Source: Methylobacterium sp. Leaf91
GTDB lineage: Bacteria; Pseudomonadota; Alphaproteobacteria; Rhizobiales; Beijerinckiaceae
Assembly (NCBI RefSeq): GCF_001422815.1
Contig: NZ_LMMP01000050.1
Span: 124,113 to 188,112, forward strand
Direction of reading: 5' to 3'
DNA: 64,000 nucleotides
Under the pieces are notes generated by a model. That model was not told the origin of the DNA. It was given only the letters and a program-made list of their open reading frames with translations, and ran no database searches. Every line of letters starts with the position of its first letter. Within the stretch, counting starts at the first letter, position 1. The translations under genes were made by a program, and so were the position numbers. Positions 40,502-48,003 of the stretch are shown in pieces.

Positions 40502-40867
40502 TCACCCGTATGCGCCCAAGACGGCGAGCGCGTCGAGCGCGCGCTTGGCGGCGACCCGGCCTTCCTGCAGCGGGACGTCGATATCACCGCCATTGAGGCA
40601 AGCTTGAGCGATCGCCGAACAGCACCGCGAGAGGTCGACGAAGCCGAGAGCCCCACTCGATGCCAGGAGTGCATGGGCGTCCTGCCCGATGGCGATCCGA
40701 TCGTCGTTCCCTGCTCGAAACCGGATTCGGATCTCGACGATGAGCAGGGACAGAAGCTGCATCAAGTGGTCGCGTCCAAGCAGGACTTCGAGTTCGGCGA
40801 GCGTAGCTTCATTGCAGACCGCCCACCTCCCCTTCTCCGCCGTTGGCTCCAACGCTGCCTCGCGCAT
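40502..40867 (-). CDS. Hpt (histidine phosphotransfer) domain protein
   Basis: This 121-residue single-domain protein has the helical Hpt pattern around the phospho-accepting His in IGQDAHALLASSGALGFVDL (about residue 76-95), preceded by a helix (ELEVLLGRDHLMQLLSLLIV) and followed by RCCSAIAQACLNGGDIDVPL. Hpt proteins pass phosphate between a hybrid kinase and a response regulator. The ATG at 40867 has GGAG 12 bases before it; a GTG further upstream is possible. It is divergent from a single-receiver response regulator gene 117 bases away, a likely functional partner. A long plus-strand frame over it is antisense shadow. Confidence 0.8.
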   Translation of the reverse strand: MREAALEPTAEKGRWAVCNEATLAELEVLLGRDHLMQLLSLLIVEIRIRFRAGNDDRIAIGQDAHALLASSGALGFVDLSRCCSAIAQACLNGGDIDVPLQEGRVAAKRALDALAVLGAYG

Positions 40868-40984
40868 CGTCACACGGTCTCCAAACGACCCTCCGTCCAC
40901 GTTGCGAGCGACACCCGAGTCGACGCGACCGTTGATGGAAGCTTAACCATTAATGCAGCCATTTGTTGGTGTAGGATAGGGTCG

Positions 40985-41401
40985 ATGGCCGGAATGAGTG
41001 GCACACCGAAAGTTCTGATCGTCGAGGATAATTTCCTTCTGCTGGATATGTTGACGATCCAGTGCGAGCGCGCTGGTCTCGCAGTCGTCGCCGCGTCAAG
41101 CGGAGAAGACGCCTTGACGCTTCTCAGGATTCATGGCGTCGATATCGACTGGTTGCTGACCGATATCAATCTCGCGGGGATGATAGACGGATGGACGGTG
41201 GCTCTTGCCTTCCGCGAGGTTCGCCCCGACCGCCCGGTGATCTATGCATCGACGAATGCTTATTTTGACCGCAGGCCCCTTCGGGGAAGCCTTTCGGTCC
41301 GCAAGCCGTTCCAGATCCGCGAAATCGTTGCGCTTGCCCGAATGATGGCGGCTGAGCGAGGCTTGCCGCCAAGATCCGTTTCTCACCACGGATCAGCGTG
41401 A
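40985..41401 (+). CDS. Single-domain response regulator (receiver only)
   Basis: This 138-residue protein is a stand-alone receiver domain: acidic pocket IVEDNFLLLD at the N-terminus, phospho-acceptor Asp in DWLLTDINLAGMIDGWT (about residue 59), the switch residues Ser/Thr in VIYAST and Lys in SVRKPFQIREIV. It has no output domain, so it probably acts by protein contact or as a phosphate relay, fitting the divergent Hpt protein. TAGGATAGGG precedes the ATG at 40985; a second ATG lies at 40994. It is convergent with the GGDEF gene, 5 bases between stops. Confidence 0.9.
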   Translation: MAGMSGTPKVLIVEDNFLLLDMLTIQCERAGLAVVAASSGEDALTLLRIHGVDIDWLLTDINLAGMIDGWTVALAFREVRPDRPVIYASTNAYFDRRPLRGSLSVRKPFQIREIVALARMMAAERGLPPRSVSHHGSA

Positions 41402-41406
41402 AGCGG

Positions 41407-42453
41407 TCACAAGTGTTCTGCCGGAGGGGCTAGCCGGAACGTCCCCCGTCCTTCCGCCTTGGCCGCATACAGCGCCATGTCGGCCTCGGCGAAGATGTCT
41501 TCCGATTTGTGGCGTGCCATCATGGCGATGCCGATCGACACTCCGATCGTGAAGGTCCCCTGCCCCCAAGCGATGGGCGGCGCCATGGCAGCGATGATAC
41601 GCTCCGCCAAGACGGCGAGGTCGGGAGGATCGATGGTGGCGTCCACCACGATGCCGAACTCGTCCCCCCCGATACGAGCCACGAACTCGGTGTGACGGCA
41701 CGTCTGCATAAGACGTCGCCCGACCTCCGTAAGACAAGCATCACCGGCCATATGGCCATATGTGTCGTTGACTTGTTTGAAGCCGTCGAGGTCGAGGAGC
41801 AACAAAGCTCCCATTCTGCCCATAGCTGTGAGCCGAGTGTAGAAAACGGTGCGGTTCGGCAGGCCCGTCAGCGTGTCGAACTCTGCGAGATAACGGGTCC
41901 GGTCTGCGAGGATCTTCTCCTCGGTGATGTCCTGCTTCATGCCGAAGATACGGACCGGGATTCCGCTGTCGCATTCCACCGTTGCGGTCAGGCGGATCCA
42001 GCGGCGGTTGCCTGCGACGGTCATAATTTCGGCGTCGAGGGTAAAGCCGCCGCGTTCGGCGATGGCCTGGCTACGGAGCGCGTCGAGGCGGATGCGCGAC
42101 GCCGGGCTGTAGCATGCCAGGGTCGTCTCGCGGTCCACCGGCGAGCCCACCGGTAGATCGAACATCCTGTAAACGGCATCGGTCCAGGTCAGTGCCTCAT
42201 CTTCGAGGCGGCATTCCCAGACTCCGATCTTGGCTACGGCGGAGGCGCGTTCGAAGATTTTCCGGCTATGGGCGAGGGACACTGCCTGTGCGTCGATGAA
42301 ACGGGCTTGTTCCTCGACACGCGCCTGCAGGCTCGCGATCAGCGCTGCATCGCCATTTTGCTCGATCGTGAACTCTCCGAGACCAGCGGGATCCCCGTCG
42401 AGACGGATCAGCACGGTTGAGCAGGGCGATAGGGCGGTGCGGACCTCATGCAT
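41407..42453 (-). CDS. PAS-GGDEF diguanylate cyclase
   Basis: This 348-residue soluble protein has an N-terminal segment with a short coiled coil (about 40-70), a PAS sensor domain (about 71-180, ending MKQDITEEK) and a GGDEF domain (about 190-345). The catalytic motif is intact (RIGGDEFGIV, GGDEF at 262-266), so it should make cyclic di-GMP. The inhibitory site five residues upstream, normally RxxD, reads RHTE (253-256), so product inhibition is probably lost. The chosen ATG at 42453 starts at MHEVRTALSP. It may take its input from the receiver and Hpt proteins next door, but nothing in the sequence shows this directly. Confidence 0.9.
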   Translation of the reverse strand: MHEVRTALSPCSTVLIRLDGDPAGLGEFTIEQNGDAALIASLQARVEEQARFIDAQAVSLAHSRKIFERASAVAKIGVWECRLEDEALTWTDAVYRMFDLPVGSPVDRETTLACYSPASRIRLDALRSQAIAERGGFTLDAEIMTVAGNRRWIRLTATVECDSGIPVRIFGMKQDITEEKILADRTRYLAEFDTLTGLPNRTVFYTRLTAMGRMGALLLLDLDGFKQVNDTYGHMAGDACLTEVGRRLMQTCRHTEFVARIGGDEFGIVVDATIDPPDLAVLAERIIAAMAPPIAWGQGTFTIGVSIGIAMMARHKSEDIFAEADMALYAAKAEGRGTFRLAPPAEHL

Positions 42454-42596
42454 CGGTATTCTCAGGCCGAGAAGTGTATGAGACTGTACACAGACAGTAC
42501 CGGACGAGCGATTAACCGTTCCTCTTCCGTCCGCAAGGCGCGAAGATGCCGCGCCCGACCGGATACCAAGCTCCCGCGACCGATGCGTGCGCCAAG

Positions 42597-43520
42597 CTAT
42601 TGCAGATGCTTGGCGTAGGTGTCGCCAGCGGCACGTTTCAGCTCGGCGCCGGCGTCCTGTCCGATTCCGGCCGCATCGGATACCGCGCCAGAGCGGTGGA
42701 CCGCCCAATGAGCACTGCCGTCGGGCAGGAACAACAGGCCGTTCAGGGTCAGCACCCCGCCGTCGATCCGTGCCAGGGCCGCGATGGGCGTGCGGCACGA
42801 CCCGTCAAGCTCCGCAAGGAGGCCACGCTCAGCATCGAGTTCAGCCGTGGCCGTCGGGGACCGGAGGGGGGCAAGCAGAGCTCGAACATCGGAATCCACC
42901 TCCCGGCATTCGATGCCGAGGGCGCCCTGGGCCACGGCGGGGAGCATCTCCTCCACGGACAGGACGCTTCGTGCCATGTCGGCCATGCCGAGGCGTTCGA
43001 GACCGCAGAGGGCCAGAAGCGTCGCCTCGCATGTGCCCTCCTGGAGCTTGCGCATTCTTGTGTTGGCGTTGCCGCGCATGGGGACGATGCGCAGGTCCGG
43101 CCGGCGCATGAGAACCTGGGCGGCCCGGCGCAGGGAAGAAGTGCCCACGCGCGCTCCTGGTGCGAGGCCGGCAAAGCCCTCCGCTTGCGCCGAGAGGAAT
43201 GCATCGCGTGGATCGTCCCGTTCCAGGATGCAAGCGATGACCAGCCCCTCGGGTAGCCAGGTTTCGACATCCTTCATGGAATGCACGGCCACGTCGACCA
43301 CGTCGGCGAAGAGGGCCTGTTCAAGCTCCTTCGTGAAGAGTCCCTTGCCGCCGATTTCGGACAGGGGGCGGTCGAGGATGCGGTCGGCGACCGTGTTCAC
43401 CACCACCAGCTCCGTTTCCAGCCCCGGATTTGCGGCCACGATCTTGTCGCGGACCATTCCCGTCTGCGCGAGAGCCATGGGGCTGCCGCGGGTGCCGATG
43501 CGGAGGGGGCGCTGAATCAT
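42597..43520 (-). CDS. hemC: Porphobilinogen deaminase (hydroxymethylbilane synthase)
   Basis: This 307-residue haem-pathway enzyme polymerises four porphobilinogen units to hydroxymethylbilane. Signatures: RIGTRGSPMALAQTGMVRDK at the N-terminus, VDVAVHSMKDVETWLPEGL, RRAAQVLMRRPDLRIVPMRG, and the dipyrromethane-cofactor Cys in ELDGSCRTPIAALA. The ATG at 43520 (MIQRPLRIGTRGS) gives the standard N-terminus. Its stop lies 144 bases from the start of the GGDEF gene, on the same strand. Confidence 0.96.
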   Translation of the reverse strand: MIQRPLRIGTRGSPMALAQTGMVRDKIVAANPGLETELVVVNTVADRILDRPLSEIGGKGLFTKELEQALFADVVDVAVHSMKDVETWLPEGLVIACILERDDPRDAFLSAQAEGFAGLAPGARVGTSSLRRAAQVLMRRPDLRIVPMRGNANTRMRKLQEGTCEATLLALCGLERLGMADMARSVLSVEEMLPAVAQGALGIECREVDSDVRALLAPLRSPTATAELDAERGLLAELDGSCRTPIAALARIDGGVLTLNGLLFLPDGSAHWAVHRSGAVSDAAGIGQDAGAELKRAAGDTYAKHLQ

Positions 43521-43871
43521 GGGCGATGGACGCCTGTGCAAGGACGCTTCGGATAAGACCGCCTCTGTCGAGGACGGTATCCTTCAGTAAGCAGTCGGCG
43601 ATCGGCTGTCACGGTGGCGGAGGCTTTGCGCGAGCCGCGCGCCAGGGAGTGAAAGAAATCTATTAACCCACCCCGATCATCGGATCCTGATGATAGGAAG
43701 CCGATCGTATTTCGACCTCCAACGAAATGAGAGATGGCTTCGAGCAAGCTCGAACGTTCGCGCGATACGCATTTTCCTTAGGATGATGCGGGACTGCTGC
43801 CGGACAGCAGCTTGCTCCTCCTGCCCGTTCCCCTTGGGGCATGATGCCGCCGGTCATGACGGGTCTGGACG
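43521..43871. other. 351-base region upstream of hemC, no gene seen
   Basis: No convincing coding frame occurs between hemC and the ABM-domain gene. The strongest feature is a perfect short palindrome TTCGAGC-AA-GCTCGAA (43739-43754) that could be an operator or small hairpin. The part 43650-43790 is AT-richer than the surroundings and probably holds the hemC promoter. Confidence 0.45.
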
Positions 43872-44171
43872 TCAGAACGCCTGCAAGGTCAGTTCCGTAT
43901 GCTCGACGCTCGGCGGTCCCTCGAAGAAAGGGGATACCATGGCGCGGTAATCCTTCCAGGCCTGCGAGCCCGTGAAGAGTTCTGTATGGTCCGCGAGGGT
44001 CTCCCACTCGATCAGCAGTCGATAGCGTTGCGGCTTCTCAACGGAACGACGAACAGCGAAGCTCCTGCATCCCTTGGCGACCTTGAAGATTTCGGATGCC
44101 TTGGCGATGTTCGCCTCGAAATCAGCTTCCATGCCGGCTTTGATTTCGATCTGTGCGATTTCGAGGATCAT
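43872..44171 (-). CDS. Antibiotic biosynthesis monooxygenase (ABM) domain protein
   Basis: This 99-residue protein forms a dimeric ferredoxin-like ABM fold: MILEIAQIEIKAGMEADFEA, then GCRSFAVRRSVEKPQRYRLL and the WETLADHTELFTGSQAWKDY helix. Family members include haem-degrading monooxygenases and quinol monooxygenases acting on small aromatic substrates. The haem-ligand pattern of IsdG is not obvious, so the substrate is unknown. It lies 38 bases downstream of the Kdo hydroxylase gene on the same strand and is probably in one operon with it. Confidence 0.82.
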   Translation of the reverse strand: MILEIAQIEIKAGMEADFEANIAKASEIFKVAKGCRSFAVRRSVEKPQRYRLLIEWETLADHTELFTGSQAWKDYRAMVSPFFEGPPSVEHTELTLQAF

Positions 44172-44209
44172 GGCGTGGCCCTAAACTCGGTTTCTGTATC
44201 GGTGAAATC

Positions 44210-45076
44210 TCAACGCAGTTTGCGGCCGAGTTTCTTGGCAAGGATCCGCTGTGGGCTGAGTTCCGGATCCGCTTGGCTCGTGACGGGCAGGTAGGCCGTC
44301 TGTTCCAGCATGTAGCGGCCGCCCATGGCGCCGTGCATGACGAGGTCCGAGAACGTCACCCAGGTCTGGCCCGGTGCAAATTGCACATCAGCCTGGGGAC
44401 CTTTCTGCTGGTACTCCATGTCCTGCTTGAGCGCGTCATGGAGATGAAGCATCAGGTGGTCGTATTCGGAGCGGCGCGCCTTGGTGATACGCAGCGTGGC
44501 CAACAGCCGCGCGGATAGCGGCGAGTAGCCCGGCAAGCGCGGCAAGAATTTTTCAGCCATCGAGCCGAAATCTTCGCCTACCCGCCACAGGCGCGGTTGG
44601 CCGTTGGGGTTGATGTTGCGGAAAATACGCAGGATGCGCTTCTCGCCGATCGGATTCGACGGAAAGGCATCCACATGCAGACGGGTGTCGTCGCGGCGCC
44701 AACTGAGCTTGCGTTGATCCACCTCGAACGGACGGTAGGAGGTGCCAGCCAGCGTGACTTTGCCGGTATAGGCCGGCAGATGGCGGTCGATGAGCCCCTG
44801 GGCGAAGGCCTTGTAGCGGATGAGAAGCTGACGCAGCGCTTCCTGTTCCTCCGGCGTCCCGGCGGCACCTCTCAGGGCGGCCTCCTTGCCGCGGATGTTC
44901 ACATTCTTGGCCTTGCCGTCAGCGAAGGGTCGTTCGACGAAGCGCTTCTCGAAATCGCTGAACGGGAAGTCCTCGTCGTGGAAGACCAGGACCGACCCGT
45001 TCTCCAAGGCTTCGACGAGGGAGGGAGCGCCGGGCGCTGACCCGTCGCGGGCGACGGAAAGGATCGGGCTGATCAT
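44210..45076 (-). CDS. kdoO: Kdo hydroxylase (Kdo2-lipid A dioxygenase, KdoO type)
   Basis: This 288-residue enzyme matches the KdoO family, Fe(II)/2-oxoglutarate/O2-dependent enzymes that convert Kdo to Ko in the lipopolysaccharide inner core. The iron ligands can be read as H134 and D136 in LHVDAFPSNP and H248 in FSDLVMHGAMGG. Other family marks are KNVNIRGKEAALRG and RKLSWRRDDTRLHVDAFPSN. It probably acts at the inner face of the inner membrane. It is followed by an ABM-domain gene 38 bases on. Confidence 0.86.
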   Translation of the reverse strand: MISPILSVARDGSAPGAPSLVEALENGSVLVFHDEDFPFSDFEKRFVERPFADGKAKNVNIRGKEAALRGAAGTPEEQEALRQLLIRYKAFAQGLIDRHLPAYTGKVTLAGTSYRPFEVDQRKLSWRRDDTRLHVDAFPSNPIGEKRILRIFRNINPNGQPRLWRVGEDFGSMAEKFLPRLPGYSPLSARLLATLRITKARRSEYDHLMLHLHDALKQDMEYQQKGPQADVQFAPGQTWVTFSDLVMHGAMGGRYMLEQTAYLPVTSQADPELSPQRILAKKLGRKLR

Positions 45077-45427
45077 TGGGGAAGCGTCCTCGAAAGCCGC
45101 GTGTGTCGCGCGGTTTAGCCGAAGCCCGGGCTTTCCGCCAAGGGTTGGCCGTCAAAGGTAAGACGGAAGGACCAGTCACTACGGAATGAGTACGAGTCGG
45201 TCCCTTCACGGGCGATGACGCGCGCTGGAACAACGACGCTACCGAGAGTGACGTGCGGCGGATTAGTAGTGGATGAAGTCTTCACCCGGTTGTCATCGGC
45301 CCTGTACCGGCTCAACCATGCTCAATCGACCGATGGCGTCCGTCGCAACCTTGGCGCATGCCCGATCGTTCTCTCGGTGGCGGGCAGGTCCTAAGGTCCG
45401 CCCGCGACGGCAACGAGGAAGCCGACG
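45077..45427. other. 351-base divergent intergenic region, nothing recognised
   Basis: The region lies between kdoO (minus) and the HTH-like gene (plus). Short frames on both strands look like chance ORFs. I see no tRNA, repeat or strong hairpin; promoters for both genes presumably lie here. Confidence 0.45.
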
Positions 45428-45871
45428 ATGGCGACGTTGAAGGAATTCGAGGAGGCCCTGCGAGAGCAGGGTATGAACATGGCGCTGGCCCTGCTGCAGC
45501 GCCTGCGCGAGCGCGATCGAGCGACCCGGACGATCAAGCCGGCGAGACGCCTCACGGGGCAGAAGATGACACCGGAACTGGCTCGGGCCATCCTCGACCT
45601 TCACGCTTCCACGGGAATGACCCAGCAGGAGATCGCCTTCAAGGTCGGCGTGAACCAGGGACGGGTCAACGAGGTCATCAAGCGCGGCAAGTGGCTGAAC
45701 GAGGATCCGCAGGCTCCCGAAGCCGTAGCCCGCGACAAGGCAAAGGCTAGGATGCGCGGCGAGCCGAAAACGCAGCGAACCGCGCCGAAGCCTACGGTCC
45801 GTAAGGACCGGCCGATAGCCGCTCGTCCTAGGCAGAGCCCACAGGGACAACTCGCCTTCGGAGACCTGTGA
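45428..45871 (+). CDS. Small helix-turn-helix protein of unknown function
   Basis: This 147-residue basic protein has an N-terminal helical segment (MATLKEFEEALREQGMNMAL), a central helix-turn-helix (about 61-88: TGMTQQEIAFKVGVNQGRV, then NEVIKRGKW) and a long Lys/Arg/Pro-rich tail ending QLAFGDL. The HTH wording is close to phage-like or transposase-associated DNA-binding domains, but I recognise no specific family. GAGGAAGCCGACG before the ATG at 45428 is a good ribosome site. The disordered, basic tail suggests a nucleoid- or DNA-associated role (inference). Confidence 0.72.
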   Translation: MATLKEFEEALREQGMNMALALLQRLRERDRATRTIKPARRLTGQKMTPELARAILDLHASTGMTQQEIAFKVGVNQGRVNEVIKRGKWLNEDPQAPEAVARDKAKARMRGEPKTQRTAPKPTVRKDRPIAARPRQSPQGQLAFGDL

Positions 45872-45956
45872 AGCCCCTGTGAAACTTGGCTGATCGGCTT
45901 CGAGTTACCCTGGTCGGACGGCGCTTTTGCGTCGTCGAACGCGGGGGCATTGGATT

Positions 45957-46265
45957 GTGGCGAGGGTCTTCAATTTCATCTGCGGCATGTGTGCCGCGAT
46001 CGGCGTCGCTTCGCCGGCTATCGCGCAACGGGCATCCACACTCGATATGACGTGCCCAGAGGCCCGATCCGTCGTGTCGCGCAACCGCGGCATCGTTCTT
46101 GGGACGGGTGGAGCGACCTATGACCGTTTCGTGCGTGACCGGGGTGCTTGCGAAGTGACCGAGATCACAATCCCCGCCTATGCGCCCACGCGCGACACGC
46201 CGGATTGCTTCATTGGCTATCGATGCAGGGAGCCCGGCCGAGGAGACCGGTTCGACGGGTTCTGA
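45957..46265 (+). CDS. Small secreted cysteine-containing protein
   Basis: This protein of about 102 residues has a signal peptide (ARVFNFICGMCAAIGVASPA, cleavage near AIA-QRA). The mature part carries four Cys in a pattern typical of disulphide-bonded periplasmic proteins (DMTCPEARSVVSRNRGIVLG, GACEVTEITIPAY, DCFIGYRCREP). The sequence VSRNRGIVLGTGGATYDRFV recurs in small alphaproteobacterial exported proteins, but I know no function. I prefer the GTG at 45957, preceded by GCGGGGGC, over a TTG 30 bases earlier. Confidence 0.7.
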   Translation: MARVFNFICGMCAAIGVASPAIAQRASTLDMTCPEARSVVSRNRGIVLGTGGATYDRFVRDRGACEVTEITIPAYAPTRDTPDCFIGYRCREPGRGDRFDGF

Positions 46266-46271
46266 CACGCA

Positions 46272-46303
46272 AGAGCGCCCCGACCAGGGGATCGGGGCGC
46301 TCT
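46272..46303. terminator. Bidirectional hairpin between secreted protein and hsp20
   Basis: A perfect 12-bp stem AGAGCGCCCCGA/TCGGGGCGCTCT with an 8-base loop lies 7 bases after the plus-strand gene and 19 bases after the hsp20 stop. T-runs are short, so termination strength is uncertain. Confidence 0.75.
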
Positions 46304-46321
46304 CCATCAGAAGACGATCGA

Positions 46322-46795
46322 TTAGGCCGCTTCTTGCACCTGACCCTCGATCACGGGTGCCTTGGCGGCAGCCGACGTGGCGATCTGGATCTGGCGAGGC
46401 TTCTTGGCCTCCGGAATCTCGCGGACGAGATCGATATGGAGCAACCCGTTCTCCAGGGCCGCGCCCGTCACCTGCACGTAATCGGCAAGCTGAAACCGAC
46501 GCTCGAAGCCACGGGCGGCGATGCCCTGATGCAGAACCTCGACCTTTCGGCTGGCATCCGGCTTGCGCTCACCCTTGAGCGAGAGAGCGTTTTCCTTCAC
46601 CTCGATGGTAAGGTCTGCTTCGGTGAAGCCTGCTACCGCGACCGTGATGCGGTAAGCGTTCTCGCCTGTGCGCTCGATGTTGTAGGGTGGGTAGGTCGGG
46701 ACCGCGTCGGCGCTCACGAACTGATCGAGGGCCGAGAACAAACGGTCGAAGCCGACAGTAGAACGATAGAGGGGAGCAAGATCGAACTGGCGCAT
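46322..46795 (-). CDS. Small heat-shock protein Hsp20/IbpA type
   Basis: This 157-residue chaperone has an alpha-crystallin domain (about 35-130: YPPYNIERTGENAYRITVAV, then GFTEADLTIEVKENALSLKG and IAARGFERRFQLADYVQVTG). The N-terminus MRQFDLAPLYRSTVGFDRLF is the aggregate-binding arm of IbpA-like proteins, and the C-terminal I-x-I-like motif lies near RQIQIA. It binds unfolding proteins during heat stress and hands them to ClpB/DnaK. The leader upstream resembles a ROSE RNA thermometer (separate entry). Confidence 0.94.
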   Translation of the reverse strand: MRQFDLAPLYRSTVGFDRLFSALDQFVSADAVPTYPPYNIERTGENAYRITVAVAGFTEADLTIEVKENALSLKGERKPDASRKVEVLHQGIAARGFERRFQLADYVQVTGAALENGLLHIDLVREIPEAKKPRQIQIATSAAAKAPVIEGQVQEAA

Positions 46796-46858
46796 GACAT
46801 ATTCTCCGTAGGAAGCAACATGTAACGTTATCGTCCGCCCAAAGGGCCGGACTATTGC
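46796..46858 (-). promoter_or_regulatory. ROSE-like RNA thermometer in the hsp20 leader
   Basis: Read on the minus strand, the leader has a GTCCG..CCC-AAA-GGG..CGGAC-type hairpin (46833-46852). Next to the start codon is TTGCTTCCTACGGAGAATATG. There TTCC (46811-46814) pairs with the ribosome site GGAG (46804-46807) across a 3-base loop, hiding the site 8 bases from the ATG. The TTGCT next to a weak stem over the ribosome site is the hallmark of ROSE elements, which melt with heat and are common before hsp20 genes in Hyphomicrobiales. The full four-stem ROSE fold was not computed. Confidence 0.6.
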
Positions 46859-46975
46859 GCCGCCGTATCGGCCGGCGCTCCTCCAATATCGGAGGCGTGG
46901 CGATAGGCTTCAAGAGTTTGGATAACCCCGTTGCATGGAAATTTTGATGCTGCTCCTCTTGTTCGGACCCCGCCC

Positions 46976-47983
46976 ATGCTGAGCCTTGCTTCCACCCCCG
47001 GAAATCCAGTTCCCCCGGGGGGAACACTGGTCTCTGTTCAGACGGATGACGGAGTACGGCTGAGGGCGGTTCACTGGCGCCCCACAACGCGCCTCGCCAA
47101 AGGGACGGTGTGCCTGCTTCAGGGCCGGGCCGAGTTCATCGAAAAGTACTACGAAACCATCACGGATCTGCGCCGGCGCGGCTTCGCGGTCGTAGCCTTC
47201 GATTGGCGTGGTCAGGGTGAATCGCAGCGGCAAGTCACCGATGCGCATTGTGGCCACGTCGCACGGTTCGACGATTATCGCCACGATCTCAAAGCGATAG
47301 AGGAAGCGATCCTACGGCCGTTGATGCCGCATCCGCATATGGGCCTCGCCCATTCAATGGGGGGCGCCGTGGCTTTGACCGGTGCGATGGACGGATGGCT
47401 CCCCTTCGCCCGACTAGTCACCGTGGCACCGATGTTGTCGATCCGGATGATCCGTTTCCCGGCGGCGTCCTTCTTTCTCGCCCGTCTGCTGCATGCGCTG
47501 GGGCTCGGGCGCAGTTATATCCCGTTCGGCAAACCGACCTCGATGGCGACGAAACCGTTTGCGGGAAACCGACTCTCGGGTGATCCCGCCCGCTATGAAC
47601 GCAATGCCCAGGCGGCCCGGGCGGTGGGCACTGGCGCCGTGGGCGACCCGAGCGTGGCCTGGATCGTCGGTGCGTTCAGGGCGATGGAGAAACTCGCCGA
47701 TCCGCGAAAGGCCGCCTCGATCCGCATCCCGATCCTCGTGATCGGCGCTGGCGCCGACCCTGTTTGCGATACCGCCATCACGGAACGGTTCGTTGGCCGC
47801 CTTTCCTCCGGGTTTCTCCTCGTCCTGCCCGATGCCCGGCATGAGATCCTCTCGGAGCGTGACGCGATCCGGGATGATTTCTGGGCGGCTTTCGATGCCT
47901 TCGTACCGGGGACGGTGGTCACGCCGTCGCGAGTGGAGCACGCCGATACGGGGCGGTCAGCCGCTGCCGCGATGCTGCCCTAG
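46976..47983 (+). CDS. Alpha/beta hydrolase (monoacylglycerol lipase/lysophospholipase type)
   Basis: This 335-residue serine hydrolase has the oxyanion-strand CLLQGRAEFIEKYYETITDL, the nucleophile elbow MGLAHSMGGAVALTGAMDG (Ser in HSMGG) and the later acid/His pair (ILVIGAGADPVCDTAIT and LPDARHEILSERDAIRD). It matches the YtpA/PldB-like lysophospholipase group. No signal peptide is seen, so it is probably cytoplasmic or membrane-peripheral. The ATG at 46976 gives MLSLASTPGNP; no strong ribosome site was found. It is divergent from hsp20 and convergent with hisN (20 bases between stops). Confidence 0.86.
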   Translation: MLSLASTPGNPVPPGGTLVSVQTDDGVRLRAVHWRPTTRLAKGTVCLLQGRAEFIEKYYETITDLRRRGFAVVAFDWRGQGESQRQVTDAHCGHVARFDDYRHDLKAIEEAILRPLMPHPHMGLAHSMGGAVALTGAMDGWLPFARLVTVAPMLSIRMIRFPAASFFLARLLHALGLGRSYIPFGKPTSMATKPFAGNRLSGDPARYERNAQAARAVGTGAVGDPSVAWIVGAFRAMEKLADPRKAASIRIPILVIGAGADPVCDTAITERFVGRLSSGFLLVLPDARHEILSERDAIRDDFWAAFDAFVPGTVVTPSRVEHADTGRSAAAAMLP

Positions 47984-48003
47984 AACCCGCGCGGTTCAGG
48001 ACT

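Noticed and set aside
40325..40984. Plus-strand extension of the response regulator to 358 residues
   Set aside because: The first 220 residues have no likeness to any domain and lie antisense to a recognisable Hpt gene; ATG at 40985 has its own ribosome site.
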